Source: Pycnopodia helianthoides
Taxonomy: Eukaryota; Echinodermata; Asteroidea; Forcipulatida; Asteriidae
Length of the DNA: 64,000 nt
Direction of reading: 5' to 3'
Assembly (NCBI GenBank): GCA_032158295.1
Contig: CM063251.1
Coordinates: forward strand, 8,471,016-8,535,015
A model generated the notes under the pieces. That model had not been told where the DNA came from. It saw nothing but the letters and a program-made list of their open reading frames with translations, and ran no database searches. This document shows positions 22,382 through 33,156 of the stretch, one piece after another. Each line of letters begins with the position of its first letter. Position 1 is the stretch's first letter. A program made the position numbers and the translations under genes.

Positions 22382-23810
22382 CAAGGGCGTCGATGGGTGG
22401 GGGACGGGGGACATGTCCCCCCCCCCCCACTTTTTAGACTGGGGGGACAGCATATCAGATGTCCCCCCCCCCCACTTTTTGATTGACTGTTCATCAGAAA
22501 TATGCAACAAAATATGCACCATTTCCTTGATTCAATATTTCATTACAATTTTTGTTAAAATAAAAGAATATCGAACATTAAACGGTAAAATGTTTTCTTC
22601 ATTTTCTTATTTGGCTCTGATGGACCACGCGCAAAATGTAAATTTTTGGCCTATTTCCATTTCTATAATACAGACAATAACCGACAAGTTTCGTCCAAGA
22701 CATAAACGCCAAAATTCCGCTTACATACCTTTTAGCATTCAAGTAATGCGTCATTTGTGTATGCTATAATGTACGGTACATGATCCCTCCACAAAGAAAG
22801 TCTGTGCGTGCGCGCACGTGCAAATGTGTTACATTTTGTTACAATCGCACAATGCACAAAATGTAGTGCAGTTTGGGCCATGACAAGATTTGTCGAAGAA
22901 GCAGTGTTTTTCCGAAGACACACGATAAACGCCGGACTCCCGAAGCACATTAAAATAGATATTAGAAAATTATTTTCAGTGGCTACGTCCCAACAGGAAC
23001 AAAAGTTCTTTTAAGCGAGTTCCAACAACCCCTTCCCCTTCCACCCCCCCCCCTTTCTAAAAAAAACCCCTCTCTTTCCTTCATGTGGTTACATAAAAAC
23101 ATCAAAAATTAGTTCTGTTCTAACCATTGCCTTGAGTACTTGGTTAATGGAGCCACTTGTCGTCCACCAAAAAACAACATCCAAACAGTCAGGGGATGAT
23201 TTACTACCAGAGACCACACCGACATGTGTCTTCCCTTTACTCCCTCTAGCTGCCAATATATCTTTGCTAGCACCGGATCTTGTTCCGAATTTCCCGCTCC
23301 ACGGTGCATTTCACTCAAGTTTATTTTGGCAGTCTCCTCTTCACACAAACCATCCTTTCCAGACCCCACCCCCTACCAATACCTGTTCCCCTTCTGGCTT
23401 TGCCCTTTAACTTAACCACACCCCCTTCCCTTTTAGAACTACACATATCGCCTCATACGTTCTTTAAAGCTTTAGTTTCCATACATGATTCTCCACTAAC
23501 AAGGGAAGAATTTTATAAATTACTATCCCTAAAGCTTTTTGAACACTTTGAGTGAGCTCCGGTACTACTATTTTTTGTGCTAGTCCTCTAAAAACACTCT
23601 ATATGATGCTTATATTATACAAAACCATAAAAATGTTTTTTTGATGGCGCACTAGTCACATCTTAATGGTATGTTTACACAAGGCTACATGTATGATTCA
23701 CTTTTCCCCTACACACAAACAAAATATCAATAAAACAAAAGAAAAAAGAAAAATTGTTCATGACTTGCTCGCCCGTCCCCCCTACTTTTCAGTAGCAATC
23801 GACGCCCTTG
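22382..23810. mobile_element. 1.43-kb MITE with exact 8-bp target duplication
   Basis: Terminal inversion caagggcgtcgat (22382) / atcgacgcccttg (ends 23810), flanked by cttacatt on both sides (22374-22381 and 23811-23818). Removing it with one duplication reconnects the LINE frame (PSY-I-ADLLV), proving a clean insertion. Long C and G runs lie near both ends. The 8-bp duplication and c-a-g-g-g-like ends suggest hAT; no transposase frame is present. Confidence 0.92.
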
Positions 23811-23819
23811 CTTACATTG

Positions 23820-24200
23820 CAGATCTTCTTGTACCTTACGCCCCTTCTCGCACTCTTTGTTCTTCTGCTAAGACCCTTTTAACTATTCCTAGAACTTCCT
23901 CATCATATGGCGATCGTGCCTTTTCTGCTTGTGCTCCTAAACTTTGGAACACTTTACCTAACAACATTAGATGCTGTAGTTCTCTTCCATTGTTTAAAAA
24001 CTTGCCGAAAACTCATTTATTTATCTCCACATACACTTGGCTTGTAACATGTCTTAGATTATTCATCTGTATAATTGTCTTTGTATTCTATATTTCTCTT
24101 TTGCTGCTTAGATGTTTTTTTGTTTTGTTCTGCGCCTCGGAATAGGGTCTCGTACACTAGCTAGATGGCGCATTATAAATGCATTATTATTATTATTATT
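23820..24200 (+). pseudogene. LINE C-terminal domain and 3' end
   Basis: Encodes ADLLVPYAPSRTLCSSAKTL and DRAFSACAPKLWNTLPNNIR, the conserved C-terminal segment of CR1/L2-like LINE proteins, then a hydrophobic tail and the 3' UTR ending in atggcgcattataaatgc and (att)n. It continues the LINE interrupted at 22382. Confidence 0.85.
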
Positions 24201-24280
24201 ATTATTATTAGCTGCCTGTATTTTAACCCAACGGACTTGGGGAAGTCTAATTTATTTGTACCACAGTGGTTTGGTAGGAG

Positions 24281-24962
24281 CATAGAGCTATATATATTGA
24301 CTAGAGCGCTAACACCCCGTTATACACGCACTAAGGTTTTGAAGCCGTGTGGGCGCTTCCATGTTTATGTACAAACCAATACAAAAGCTTGAAATTTTGT
24401 ACGGCAATTGTATGGCTATTTGCATGATAAAGCGTTTGTTCTTTTCTATGCGTCATCGAACCAAATATGCAGCAAATGAGAACGCACAATCTGCTAATGA
24501 GCGTACAAACTGCGAGCGTCATGTGCGTCATGTTTAACATGTGCGTTTGCGCGTATACGTCTTTTTTTTTTTAGTTCGTCATTCTTGCCGGCATATTGTG
24601 TATCCTTGAAGCAGATTTCGTTTTTTTCCCCCTTGACATCTTGAAGCATTGAATCCTCCCAAACAAGGCTTTAGTTCGACTCAGCATTTTTCCTAAGACG
24701 TAAGTAACAACATCAGAGAATCACCTACTACATATTTTTTAAGACATCACTAAAATCACCTGTTTACAAGAGCAATGATCGTTAGATTAAATATGGCGCG
24801 TACGTATGCGCGCACGCCGAATGCAAAATTTTCGCGGCCATGTGTGCTCTCTTAAAATTAAAATCGTTCCGTAGTCACGTAACACATCAAACATGTCCGC
24901 GCCCAGGGTGGCTTCTTAACTCAGAGCAAGTTAGCGCTCTAGTCAATATATATAGCTCTATG
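24281..24962. mobile_element. 682-bp MITE with ~33-bp perfect inverted ends and 8-bp target duplication
   Basis: Starts catagagctatatatattga and ends with the exact reverse complement; the identity continues through ctagagcgctaac. Flanked by ggtaggag at 24273-24280 and 24963-24970. The 3' LTR shows the unoccupied site (ttggtatcagacactg near 36706). An 8-bp duplication points to the hAT or P superfamily; P-type ends often begin CATAGA-like, so I lean to P but cannot decide. No transposase frame. Confidence 0.9.
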
Positions 24963-25015
24963 GGTAGGAGACTGTAAAGTGAGACAGCGCCCCCACCGAC
25001 CGCCGCGCTACAAAT

Positions 25016-25033
25016 TGGCGTCGTAGACAGGAT
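25016..25033 (+). promoter_or_regulatory. Gypsy-1 primer binding site
   Basis: tggcgtcgtagacaggat starts three bases after the LTR end CTACA. TGG pairs with the CCA end of a tRNA. Gypsy-2 has tggtgtcgtagacaggat at 54448, one difference, so both elements use the same primer. It resembles the complement of a tRNA-Ser 3' end imperfectly; the tRNA is not assigned. Confidence 0.75.
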
Positions 25034-25234
25034 AGGCAGTTTATGATTGGTTGAGAGTTGAACCATGGACTCAAGGAAGGGAGGTAAAGACGAAAACCAG
25101 ATAGCCGTGGAGGCAAGGGTGATGAACCAAGAAAATCCACACCTTACCCAGAGGAACCCGAGTTGAGTTCTCGCGGTAGAGGTGGTGGTAGAGAGAATGT
25201 ACATGAGCCACTAATATAATCGGAGCAGCGACAG

Positions 25235-26250
25235 TTGGCATGGCAACGGGATGCGGAGCCATCTCCTCATTACTGGGACAGGGAATCAGATCCAGAAATT
25301 CAATTCAGACAAAATCTGAGAGGTAGAGCTGGCAAAGCTAGAAGATATGTGGATTGTGGAGAATTTCCCAGGTATGAGAATTTGCAAGATTTTCCAGAAG
25401 GTGGACGAGGTCCAACCTATCAACAAGAGAAGTTATTCCAGATAAATTTAATGGCGGGATTCCATGGAATGATTACTTCAAACATTTTGAGGCTTGCAGA
25501 GTGGTTAATAGATGGTCAGCTTAAGAGGCCTCATACCATCTCGCTACCAGACTTCAGGGACCGGCACTGAAAGTACTTGGCAATTTCTCTACACATGAGT
25601 ATCCATCGTACACAACTCTGCACACAACTGGAGAAGCGATTTGGTCCAGGAGAGCAAGCAGAGAATTTTCTTCTGGAATTGCGGATGAGAAAAAGAGGAC
25701 AGAGAGAAAGTTTGCAAGAACTAGGCCAGGCCATCAGAGATTTGTCGGCCATGGCATATCCGGAACTTCCAAGTGGTGTTCGCGAACGGCTGGCTAAAGG
25801 ACACTTTGCTGATGCAATTGATGACCCAGAAATCAGAGGCGGCATTTATCGAGCTCATCCACAGACGTTGGATGAAGCTGTACGAGCTGCATTTGAGACG
25901 GAATCATTCCTCAAAGTAGAGAAGAGTAGAGAAAGAGGGAGGGTGAATAAGTTTGCCCGTACTCTTGCTAGAGACGAACAAAAAGACCAGAGTACAGACG
26001 GAATGATGACTAAAGAAATATTAGAGATGCGGATGACTTTGATTAACTTGATGAAGACAGTGGAGCAGTTAAAGAATGAACCAAAATAAGCCGAGAGAAG
26101 AAATGCGAAGGACGGTCCAATGCTTTAATTGTAACGAATATGGTCATTTTGTAAGGGACTGCCAACACCAGCATCAGGGAAACGAGAATCGGCGTACTCG
26201 ACGGACCGGGGGAACGCCGAAAGGAAGGAATGGTCCCATGACACAGAAAT
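25235..26250 (+). pseudogene. Gypsy-1 gag with zinc knuckle, broken
   Basis: The first frame (to 25570) shifts near 25570 into the second frame, which encodes AENFLLELRMRKRGQRESLQ and LSAMAYPELPSGVRERLAKG, typical for the C-terminal part of the Gypsy capsid. After a stop at 26087, CFNCNEYGHFVRDC (26129-26170 region) is a CX2CX4HX4C zinc knuckle. Role in a live element: particle assembly and RNA packaging. Confidence 0.85.
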
Positions 26251-26272
26251 AGATGAGCAGCAGCAGAAGAAA

Positions 26273-26620
26273 TTGACTGATTTGGCGGGATCGTCAACTC
26301 AAGACATAACACAGAAAGGAATTTTCATAACAGGTGTAATTCGTGGTACCAAAATAAAGTTTCTCTTAGATACTGGTTCAGCACACACTGTACTGTCGAC
26401 TGCAGCTTATCAACGCTTCCCTAAAGTGAAAAAGCCCAGATTGAGTCCACTTGAGAATTGTATAAAACAAGCAGACGGTACTCCACCCGAAGCATGGGGG
26501 CATGTAATAATGGACCTCTAGATTGGTGAGAAGAGTCAATCCATTATGATAACAGTAGCCAGCATATAAGAGGATGGTATTTTGGGCATGGATTTTCTCT
26601 TAGCGTCAGGAGGAAACTAG
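26273..26620 (+). pseudogene. Gypsy-1 aspartic protease, broken
   Basis: Encodes FLLDTGSAHTVLSTAAYQRF with the catalytic DTG. A TAG at 26519 interrupts it; the same frame continues past the stop with an ILGMDFL segment near 26580, the conserved second part of retroviral-type proteases. Confidence 0.85.
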
Positions 26621-26841
26621 ATTTCGAACGACTGAAACTACAGATTGATGGCGAACAGATTCCTCGTATAGAGATGACGAAGATTTACCATTTTGTACCA
26701 GAGTGATAGTGTCACAGACGACAATAATTCCGGCAAACCATGAAGTAGTTGTTCCAGTGAGGACAGCAAGACACACTAACCTGCAAGGTTTGGCAATTAT
26801 TGAACCGACAGGAAGAGGAAGTATAGCAGAGAAAGGTTTGA

Positions 26842-28633
26842 TTGATTGCCAGAACGTTAGTTGAGACAGGACAACCGATAATGCCAACGAGAATAATTAA
26901 TTTGAGTAGCAAAAAACAAGTCATCAAGGAGGGTACAGTGACCGGCATCATTTCCCCAGTTAGGAATGGTGAAGTAGCATTTGAAGTAAGAGAATTGCGA
27001 GACGTAGTTAAAGATGACAGCCAAGATGGAAAGATTCCCGAACATCTGAAAGATTTGTACGCGAGAAGTACAAGTAAGCTAGATGAGGGATTTCATGTTA
27101 AAGTGGAGGAAATGTTGACAGAGTTTCAAGATGTTTTCTCCAAAGGTGATCATGACATAGGACGCACCAACTTAGTCAAACACAAGTGTAACACGAGTAA
27201 TGTTGCACCCATACGACAACCACCCCGTAGGGCTCCAATGGGTCAACAGGCAGAAATTAATTTAGCAAGTTACGGACATGCTACAGAGAGGAATCATTGA
27301 GCCGTCTGTCAGTCCTTGGGCAGCTCCAGTGGTATTGGTAACTAAGAAGGATGGCTCAAAAAAAGGATTCTGCATTGATTATCGAAGATTAAATGCTGTA
27401 ACTATAAAGGATGCGTATCCAATACCAAGAATAGAGGAGTCACTTGATGCACTCACCGGGTCTAAATGGTTCTCTACTTTGGATCTTGCATCCGGTTACT
27501 GGCAAGTGGAATTGGATGATGATGCGAAAGACAAATGTGCATTCACAGTAAGAGGAGGGTTGTACGCAAGGAACGTGGTGCCGTTCGGTTTATCTAACGC
27601 ACCTTCCACATTCAAGAGACTTATGGAGCGGGTAATGGCTGGGTTGCAGTAGGACATTTTGCTGGTATATCTTGACAATACTATTGTGTATGGGAAGACT
27701 GAAGATGAGGCAACTAACCGGTTGAAAGAAGTTCTTCAACGTCTGAGAAAGGCTGGGTTGAAACTTAAGCCAAAGAAGTGCCATCTGTATCAGCAAGAAG
27801 TACTGTATCTTGGGTACGTTGTGTCAGAAAAAGGTATACATACAGATCCAGAGAAGATTAAGGCTGTACAAGAGTGGTCGCGTCCTGTAGATGTAACCCA
27901 AGTACGCAGTTTCCTGTGACTAGCTTCGTATTATAGACGATTTATTCGCGGTTTTGCTGATATTGCCAAACCACTTCACCGACTAACAGAAAAGCATCAT
28001 AAGTTCGAGCGGAGTGATGATTGTGAAGAGGCGTTTCTAGAACTTAAGAGTTGACTGATCCAGTCACCAATATTAGCTTATCCTGACCCCAAACTTGACT
28101 TCATACTGGACACCGATGCGAGTAACTTAGCAACGGGAGCAGTACCCTCACAAATACAAGGAGAACATGAAAGAGTAGTCGCATATACCAGCAAGACACT
28201 TAGCTCGCAAGAACGCAACTATTGTGTAACTAGAAGAGAGCTGTTGGCAGTAGTATTGTACCTCAGACACTTTCAGCACTTTCTCTATGGCAGGAAAGTG
28301 TTAGTGAGAACAGATCATGGCTCACTAAGATGGCTTACTAAATTCCGAAATCCGGAAGGTCAACTTGTTAAATGGATGGAAGTAATGGGACAGTATGACA
28401 TTACAATTGAACATAGACCTGGGCGGTTACACAGCAATGCAGATGCTCTCTCCAGACGACCCTGCAAACAGTGTGGCCGACATAACTTAGATAACGAAGA
28501 CATAACGATGACGATACAGGTAGAATCACAAGAAGGGACGAAAGTGGAAGAGCAAGTGATCGATAACCGGGTGAGATCGATGTGCTGGGAGCCTGAGTTA
28601 AGCTGTATACAGATATCCGTCAAGGACAGCTAG
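26842..28633 (+). pseudogene. Gypsy-1 reverse transcriptase and RNase H, broken
   Basis: RT: WAAPVVLVTKKDGSKKGFCI, DYRRLNAVTIKDAYPIPRIE, FSTLDLASGYWQVELDDDAK and VVPFGLSNAPSTFKRLME. The active site reads YLDN (27668-27679) instead of YLDD, a GAT to AAT type change at the second catalytic Asp. In-frame stops lie at 27650 (TAG), 27917 (TGA) and about 28052 (TGA). RNase H: DFILDTDASNLATGAVPSQI, then TRRELLAVVLYLRHFQHFLY and HRPGRLHSNADALSRRP. Upstream linker 26842-27300 is in another frame. Confidence 0.93.
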
Positions 28634-28644
28634 AAGACTCAACC

Positions 28645-30041
28645 ATGAGCAACATCCTCACTGCAAAGGAAAACTCACCTAAAGAGCGTCCTAAGTGGGA
28701 GACAATTTCTCAAAATTCATCCTCGGTGAAAACATACTGGTCACAATGGGATCAACTTGAAGTACATAACGGAGTGTTATGTAAACGATGGGAATCAGCA
28801 GATGGTCATCAAACAAAGATGCAAGTTATTTTGCCACAGAAGTACAGACAAACCATTCTAGAAGAGTTACATGGAGCGAAGCCTGCCAGACATATGGGCA
28901 TTAGAAAAGGTCAAGATGAGATGTTATTGGGTAGGAATCATTGTCGGCTTATGTCCAATCCTTTATTAGGAGATGTGACACTTGTGCGCGACGAAAATCA
29001 CCTCCCAAGAAAGGCAGAGCGCCACTACAGCAGTGTCGAGTTGGAGTGCCGCTTGAACGTGTAGCCATGGACATCCTTGGGCCATTTACCAGAAACTGAG
29101 AGGGGTAACATGTACATCCTTGTAATTGGCGACTACTTTACCAAGTGGATTGAGGCATATCCTATTCCAGATCAGAAGGCTGATACAGTAACAAGGATAT
29201 TGTAGAAGAATTTATTTGCAGGTTTGGTGTGCCACAGGAACTCCACACAGACCAGGGACGAAACTTTGAGGCTGGAGTAATACAAGGAGTTTGTAAGTAT
29301 CTTGGTGTGAGAAAAACGCGAACTACTGGATACAATCCGAAATCAGACGGTTTGGTGGAGCGGTTTAATCAGACTCTGATGAATATTGTTTCTATCATGA
29401 TTGATCCAATTAAATGTCACAAAGACTGGGATGATCAACTACCATTTGCTACGATGTCGTACCGGACATCAGTTCAAGAATGGACAGGAGAAACCCCTAG
29501 CATGATGATGCTTGGGCGAAATCTAGCTCTACCAATAGACGTAATAACAGAAGTCTGGACCGAGGGCGATCTGGAGGCCGGAGAGGACTATGCAGAGAAG
29601 TTACGAATGAGATTGCAACTAGCTCACAGCGGGGCCAGAGAGTGTTTAAAAGGAGCAGCTGTGAGACAAAAGAGAAACTACGATAGGAAAGCTCAAACCA
29701 GTAAACTGAAAGAAAGGACATTTGTTTGGCTTCATAACCCTACCAAGAAGCGAGGACAAAGTCCTAAACTTAGAAGTCCTTGGGAGGGACCGTATCTAAT
29801 AACCAATTAACTATCTGATGTCATTTTCAGGGTTCAGGTGAAGCCAAAGGGAAAGATGCTTGTGGTGCATGCTGACCGCCTGAGGCTGTACGAGGGTAAC
29901 ACCAGAAAGAGTTGGCTTATATCTGAAGTCCACATAAATAACAGCCAAGAAGAGAAAGAGAGGTTTCTTCGCACACCAATGGAGGTGACTGTGCGACACA
30001 ACCCGGAAAAACAGCGCATGAAACCCTTGCGATATACTTAA
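28645..30041 (+). pseudogene. Gypsy-1 integrase, broken
   Basis: The N-terminal part (28645-29064) includes the ILEELHGAKPARHMGIRKGQ zinc-binding region. The core starts in another frame (NMYILVIGDYFTKWIEAYPI near 29107), then 29229-29810 gives HTDQGRNFEAGVIQGVCKYL and TGYNPKSDGLVERFNQTL, holding the second Asp and Glu of the DDE triad. The tail to 30041 encodes a 'KMLVVHADRLRLYEG' C-terminal region. At least three frames are used, so the gene is decayed. Confidence 0.92.
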
Positions 30042-30114
30042 TTTAAGTGAAGCAATTCATGTATAGTAAGATGGAAATTTCCGGTTCTTATTTTAACTAC
30101 AGATCTGATACACC

Positions 30115-31111
30115 ATGAAGACACTCAGATGTTATGAGTGCGGGCAGACCTTCTGGAGAAGATGGAATTTAAGCCGCCATATTGAGACACACAAAACGGA
30201 GAAGGAGAAGTTCAGGTGCCCACTTTAAAGACCTAAGAAGGCACACACAGAAGAAGCACCTAGGATCGAAAGAGGAGAGGGAGAGACCCAGTATTAAGAG
30301 GGGGAGGGATGACAAGGAAGAGGAGAGACGACAGGGTAGAAGGAAGCAAAGAAAGGAGGAGGAAAAACGGCAGGAAGAAGAGCAAAATAAGGATGAGAAA
30401 CGAAAGGAGAAGGGAAAGAAACGACGTGGAGAGGAAGAGAAATGTAAGGATGAGAAACGAAAGGAGGAGAGGAAGAAACGACGTGGGGAGGAAGAGAAAC
30501 AGGGGGAGGACAAGCTGAAAGGAAATGAAGAGAAGGAGAGGAAGCAATAGAACCAGGAAAAGCAAAGAGAAGAGGAAGAACAGAGGAAGCAACAGGAAAA
30601 GCAAAGAGAAGAGGAGGAACAGAAAAAGCAAAGAGGGGAGGAGGAACAGGAAAAGCAAAGAGAAGAGGAGGAAGAACAGAGGAAGCAACATGAAGAGGGA
30701 CAAGAAAGGGACACGGAAGGAGATGGTGCAGAGGAGGGTGAAGCGTATGCAGCCTTCATCACCATGATGGACGAAGGGTTAATCAGTTTCCTTTCTCCCG
30801 ATCAGCAGACCCCCAAAGGGTCCGGCATTAGTTGTCTGCCGATACCCGCGCCAAGCCCTGCAGCCTCAAACTGCTCTTCGTCGAGCAGTTCATCAACATC
30901 GTCATCCTCCTCCTCATCTTCATCAGCAACAGCAACACCATCAACCTCGTCACCATCTTCTCACAGCAGAAACCTTACCACCAAAGAGGTGAAATACTTA
31001 TTACAAGGGAGAGTCGTCAAGATAGTCGAACGGCATGTAGTATCCTACAACAACGACAGGAAAGAAATCTGGGAGAAAGAGTATTTTCTAGCGGAGGGTT
31101 CTGAAGAATAA
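30115..31111 (+). CDS. Accessory reading frame: C2H2 finger, charged region, Ser-rich tail
   Basis: Located after integrase and before the 3' LTR, where env would sit, but it has no signal peptide or membrane segment. The ATG at 30115 opens a short frame with CYECGQTFWRRWNLSRHIETH, a classical CX2CX12HX3H finger (Cys 30130, 30139; His 30178, 30190), which stops at about 30226. The +1 frame continues with a half finger (HFKDLRRHTQKKH), then ~170 residues of Glu/Lys/Arg/Gln repeats (30240-30740) with one in-frame TAG at 30548, then DEGLISFLSPDQQTP, a Ser run and 'EVKYLLQGRVVKIVERH' to the TAA at 31109. One frameshift and one stop therefore separate it from an open gene. The purine-rich DNA makes the charged stretch open by default, so coding support rests on the finger and the C-terminus. 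Function unknown; nucleic-acid binding is inferred from the finger. Confidence 0.55.
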
Positions 31112-31114
31112 ATT

Positions 31115-31449
31115 AATTACTGTCGTTTAAAATATATAGTACGGTATTGAGGATTGTTAAAACCTGTGATACGGATTGTTTGAAAAATAATAGTACCGGT
31201 ATTGAGGATTGTTAAAACATGTGTTGCGGATTGTTAAAAAAAAAAATGTTTTGAGGATTGTTTACAACATTTTGCGCACTGTTAAAACAAATTTGTGTTG
31301 AGGATTGTTTGAAAGAAAAATGTGGCGGATGGTAAAAGGAAAATAATTGAAGTTTGTTGTGGTAAAAGGTTTTAAAATACGCTGGGCACAGCGTAGCCCC
31401 ATGAATAGGGCCAATCCACTCCGTATCCTTTGATCTCGGGAGGCGGCAG
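31115..31449 (+). repeat. Gypsy-1 3' untranslated minisatellite and polypurine tract
   Basis: Degenerate copies of gaggattgttaaaac/gcggattgtttgaaa recur about eight times (31145-31340). The stretch ctcgggaggcggcag directly before the 3' LTR start (31450) is a plausible polypurine primer. Confidence 0.6.
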
Positions 31450-31560
31450 TGTGACGTGTCCACGTCTATTTTGTTTCATTTAATTATTGTTTCATTCTCC
31501 CTAAACATTGAGAAAGTTTACCTTAGAAATGTAAAGAAAGTTTAAGTCATGTAAATACGA

Positions 31561-33156
31561 GAACCAGTACAATTCAACTCGGGGTTCATCGTAAAAAAAC
31601 TGGCGATTCAACACTCATTATCAGAGGGGCAGTTATGCAACCCGCCGAGGAGGAAGGAAAGGCCTAGGACGCCAGTAAATTCCTCACATGATGCAATCAA
31701 GGTGAGCATTGTGAATAACAATAGAGTGCAAGCAAAACCTTTTGTAGCAGGAAGATTGAAGTCTTTCCTCCCAAGGTGGAGACAATTAACTTCAGACCCC
31801 ACCATACTTGACATAGTTCAAGGATTACACGTTGAGTTTGAAAGACAACCTTGTCAATGGAAAGAACCAAAACAATACAAACGAGATGCAAATGAGCAAC
31901 GGATTATTGCTCTGGAAGTAGAAAAACTCTTGAATAAAGGAGTGATAGAGGAGACCACAAGAGATTGTGGCGATTTCATTTCGAATATTTTTGTACGTCC
32001 AAAGAAGGACGGGTCATACAGGATGATCCTTAATTTGAAAGGATTAAACAAGTTTGTCAAATATCACCATTTTAAGATGGAAACTTTGCAGTCCGCTATT
32101 TGTCTAATTTCTAGAGATTGCTATATGGCATCTATTGATTTACGAGATGCTTATTACACTGTGCCAATCACACACGAACATCGGAAATATTTGAGGTTTT
32201 TATGGAACGACACTGTGTTCCAATACACTTGCCTACCAAACGGTCTTGCTTGTGCTCCTCGTTTATTTACCAAACTCTTAAAACCTATTTATTCTGGTCT
32301 TAGAGCTCAAGGCTTCAGATCTGTAGCTTATATTGATGACTCACTTTTATTTGGTGATACATACGAAGAATGTCGTAGAAACATTGATGCAATATCATCA
32401 TTAATGACCCAAACGGGGTTTATTATTCATGAGGTCAAATCGGTGGTTGACCCAGCTAAAATATGTACATTCTTGGGGTTTGTACTAGATTCAGAGAACA
32501 TGTGTATTTCGCTAACAGAAAGGAAGTCGGTCACTCTTGAGATATCATGCAAAACATTGCTACTCAAGAAATCACCCTCCATACGAGAGGTATCCCAAGT
32601 TCTTGGCAAACTCGTGTCAAGTTTTCCAGGCATTGGCCAGTTACATTACCGTCACCTTGAATGGGACAAAATTGATGCGCTTAAGAGCAATAACAATGAC
32701 TATGATACGCAAATGGGGTTGTCACAAGAAGCAAAGAAAGACCTGACTTGGTGGATTGGAAATATTGAATCCAAACAAACTCGTAACAGTTTGACTCATA
32801 CCCAGCCAGATATTATTTTGTCATCTGATGCGTCCCTTATAGGATGGGGTGCAGAATGTAATGGTACAACAACAGGGGGGCATTGGACCCCACAAGAACT
32901 GGAAAATCATATCAATGTACTGGAACTTATGGCTGGTTACATGGCTTTAAGGTCATTGTGTAAAGAACGAAAACATACACATGTACGTTTACGAATGGAC
33001 AATACAACAGCAGTAGCGTATATTAATAATATGGGTGGAATAAAATCAAGAGCTTGTAATGACTTAGCTCAAGATATTTGGTCATGTGTATCCAAAGACA
33101 TATTTGGTTGTCTTCATCGTACATACCAGGCAAACTTAACGTGTTACCGGATTTAG
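31561..33156 (+). pseudogene. DIRS-like reverse transcriptase and RNase H
   Basis: A long intact frame. RT: GRLKSFLPRWRQLTSDPTIL start, IFVRPKKDGSYRMILNLKGL, MASIDLRDAYYTVPITHEHR, and active site AYIDDSLLFG (YIDD at 32329-32340). RNase H: ILSSDASLIGWGAECNGTT and HVRLRMDNTTAVAYINNMGG. All catalytic residues expected for RT are present. The frame shifts near 33115, losing the RNase H end, which continues in the next frame (YIPGKLNVLPDLESR). The real upstream start is lost; a Met at 31702 is only the first ATG. Confidence 0.92.

Larger units (their letters stand above)
21412..24210 (+). mobile_element. 5'-truncated CR1/L2-type LINE in the Gypsy-1 5' LTR
   Basis: The insertion splits gataatggtta / gctgcctg, intact at about 36630-36655 in the 3' LTR. 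It encodes RT (LLDLSAAFDTIDHDIL, YSVPQGSVLGPLLFTIY, and the AYADDT active site at about 21747-21764), a downstream RT region with frame breaks (21855-22350), and the C-terminal domain (AFSACAPKLWNTLPNNIR at 23.9 kb). It ends with a gcgcattataaatgc stretch and (att)n, typical of the CR1/L2 group. A MITE at 22382-23810 interrupts it. Confidence 0.88.
18303..25012 (+). repeat. Gypsy-1 5' LTR, expanded by insertions
   Basis: Shared with the 3' LTR: 18319-18420 with 31455-31560; 19083-19210 with 35857-35985; the 46-bp box array and tail 21060-21411 with 36280-36645; and 24211-25012 with 36646-36750. Removing the LINE (21412-24210) and MITE (24281-24962) leaves about 3.2 kb, long for a Gypsy LTR, partly because of a 382-bp triplication. 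An AATAAA signal lies at 21337. Segment 18421-19082, including the promoter, is absent from the 3' LTR. Confidence 0.85.

Noticed and set aside
22808..23014. 68-codon frame inside the MITE at 22382-23810
   Set aside because: Short, no transposase motif, overlapped by an equally open antisense frame.
30169..30765. Minus-strand frame rich in Ser, Phe, Leu and Cys opposite the zinc-finger frame
   Set aside because: Complement of the purine-rich tract; opens because pyrimidine-rich DNA lacks stops. The sense strand carries the finger and agrees with element orientation.
30115..31111. Gypsy-1 third frame as an env gene
   Set aside because: No signal peptide, membrane segment or cleavage site; it encodes a zinc finger and charged repeats instead.
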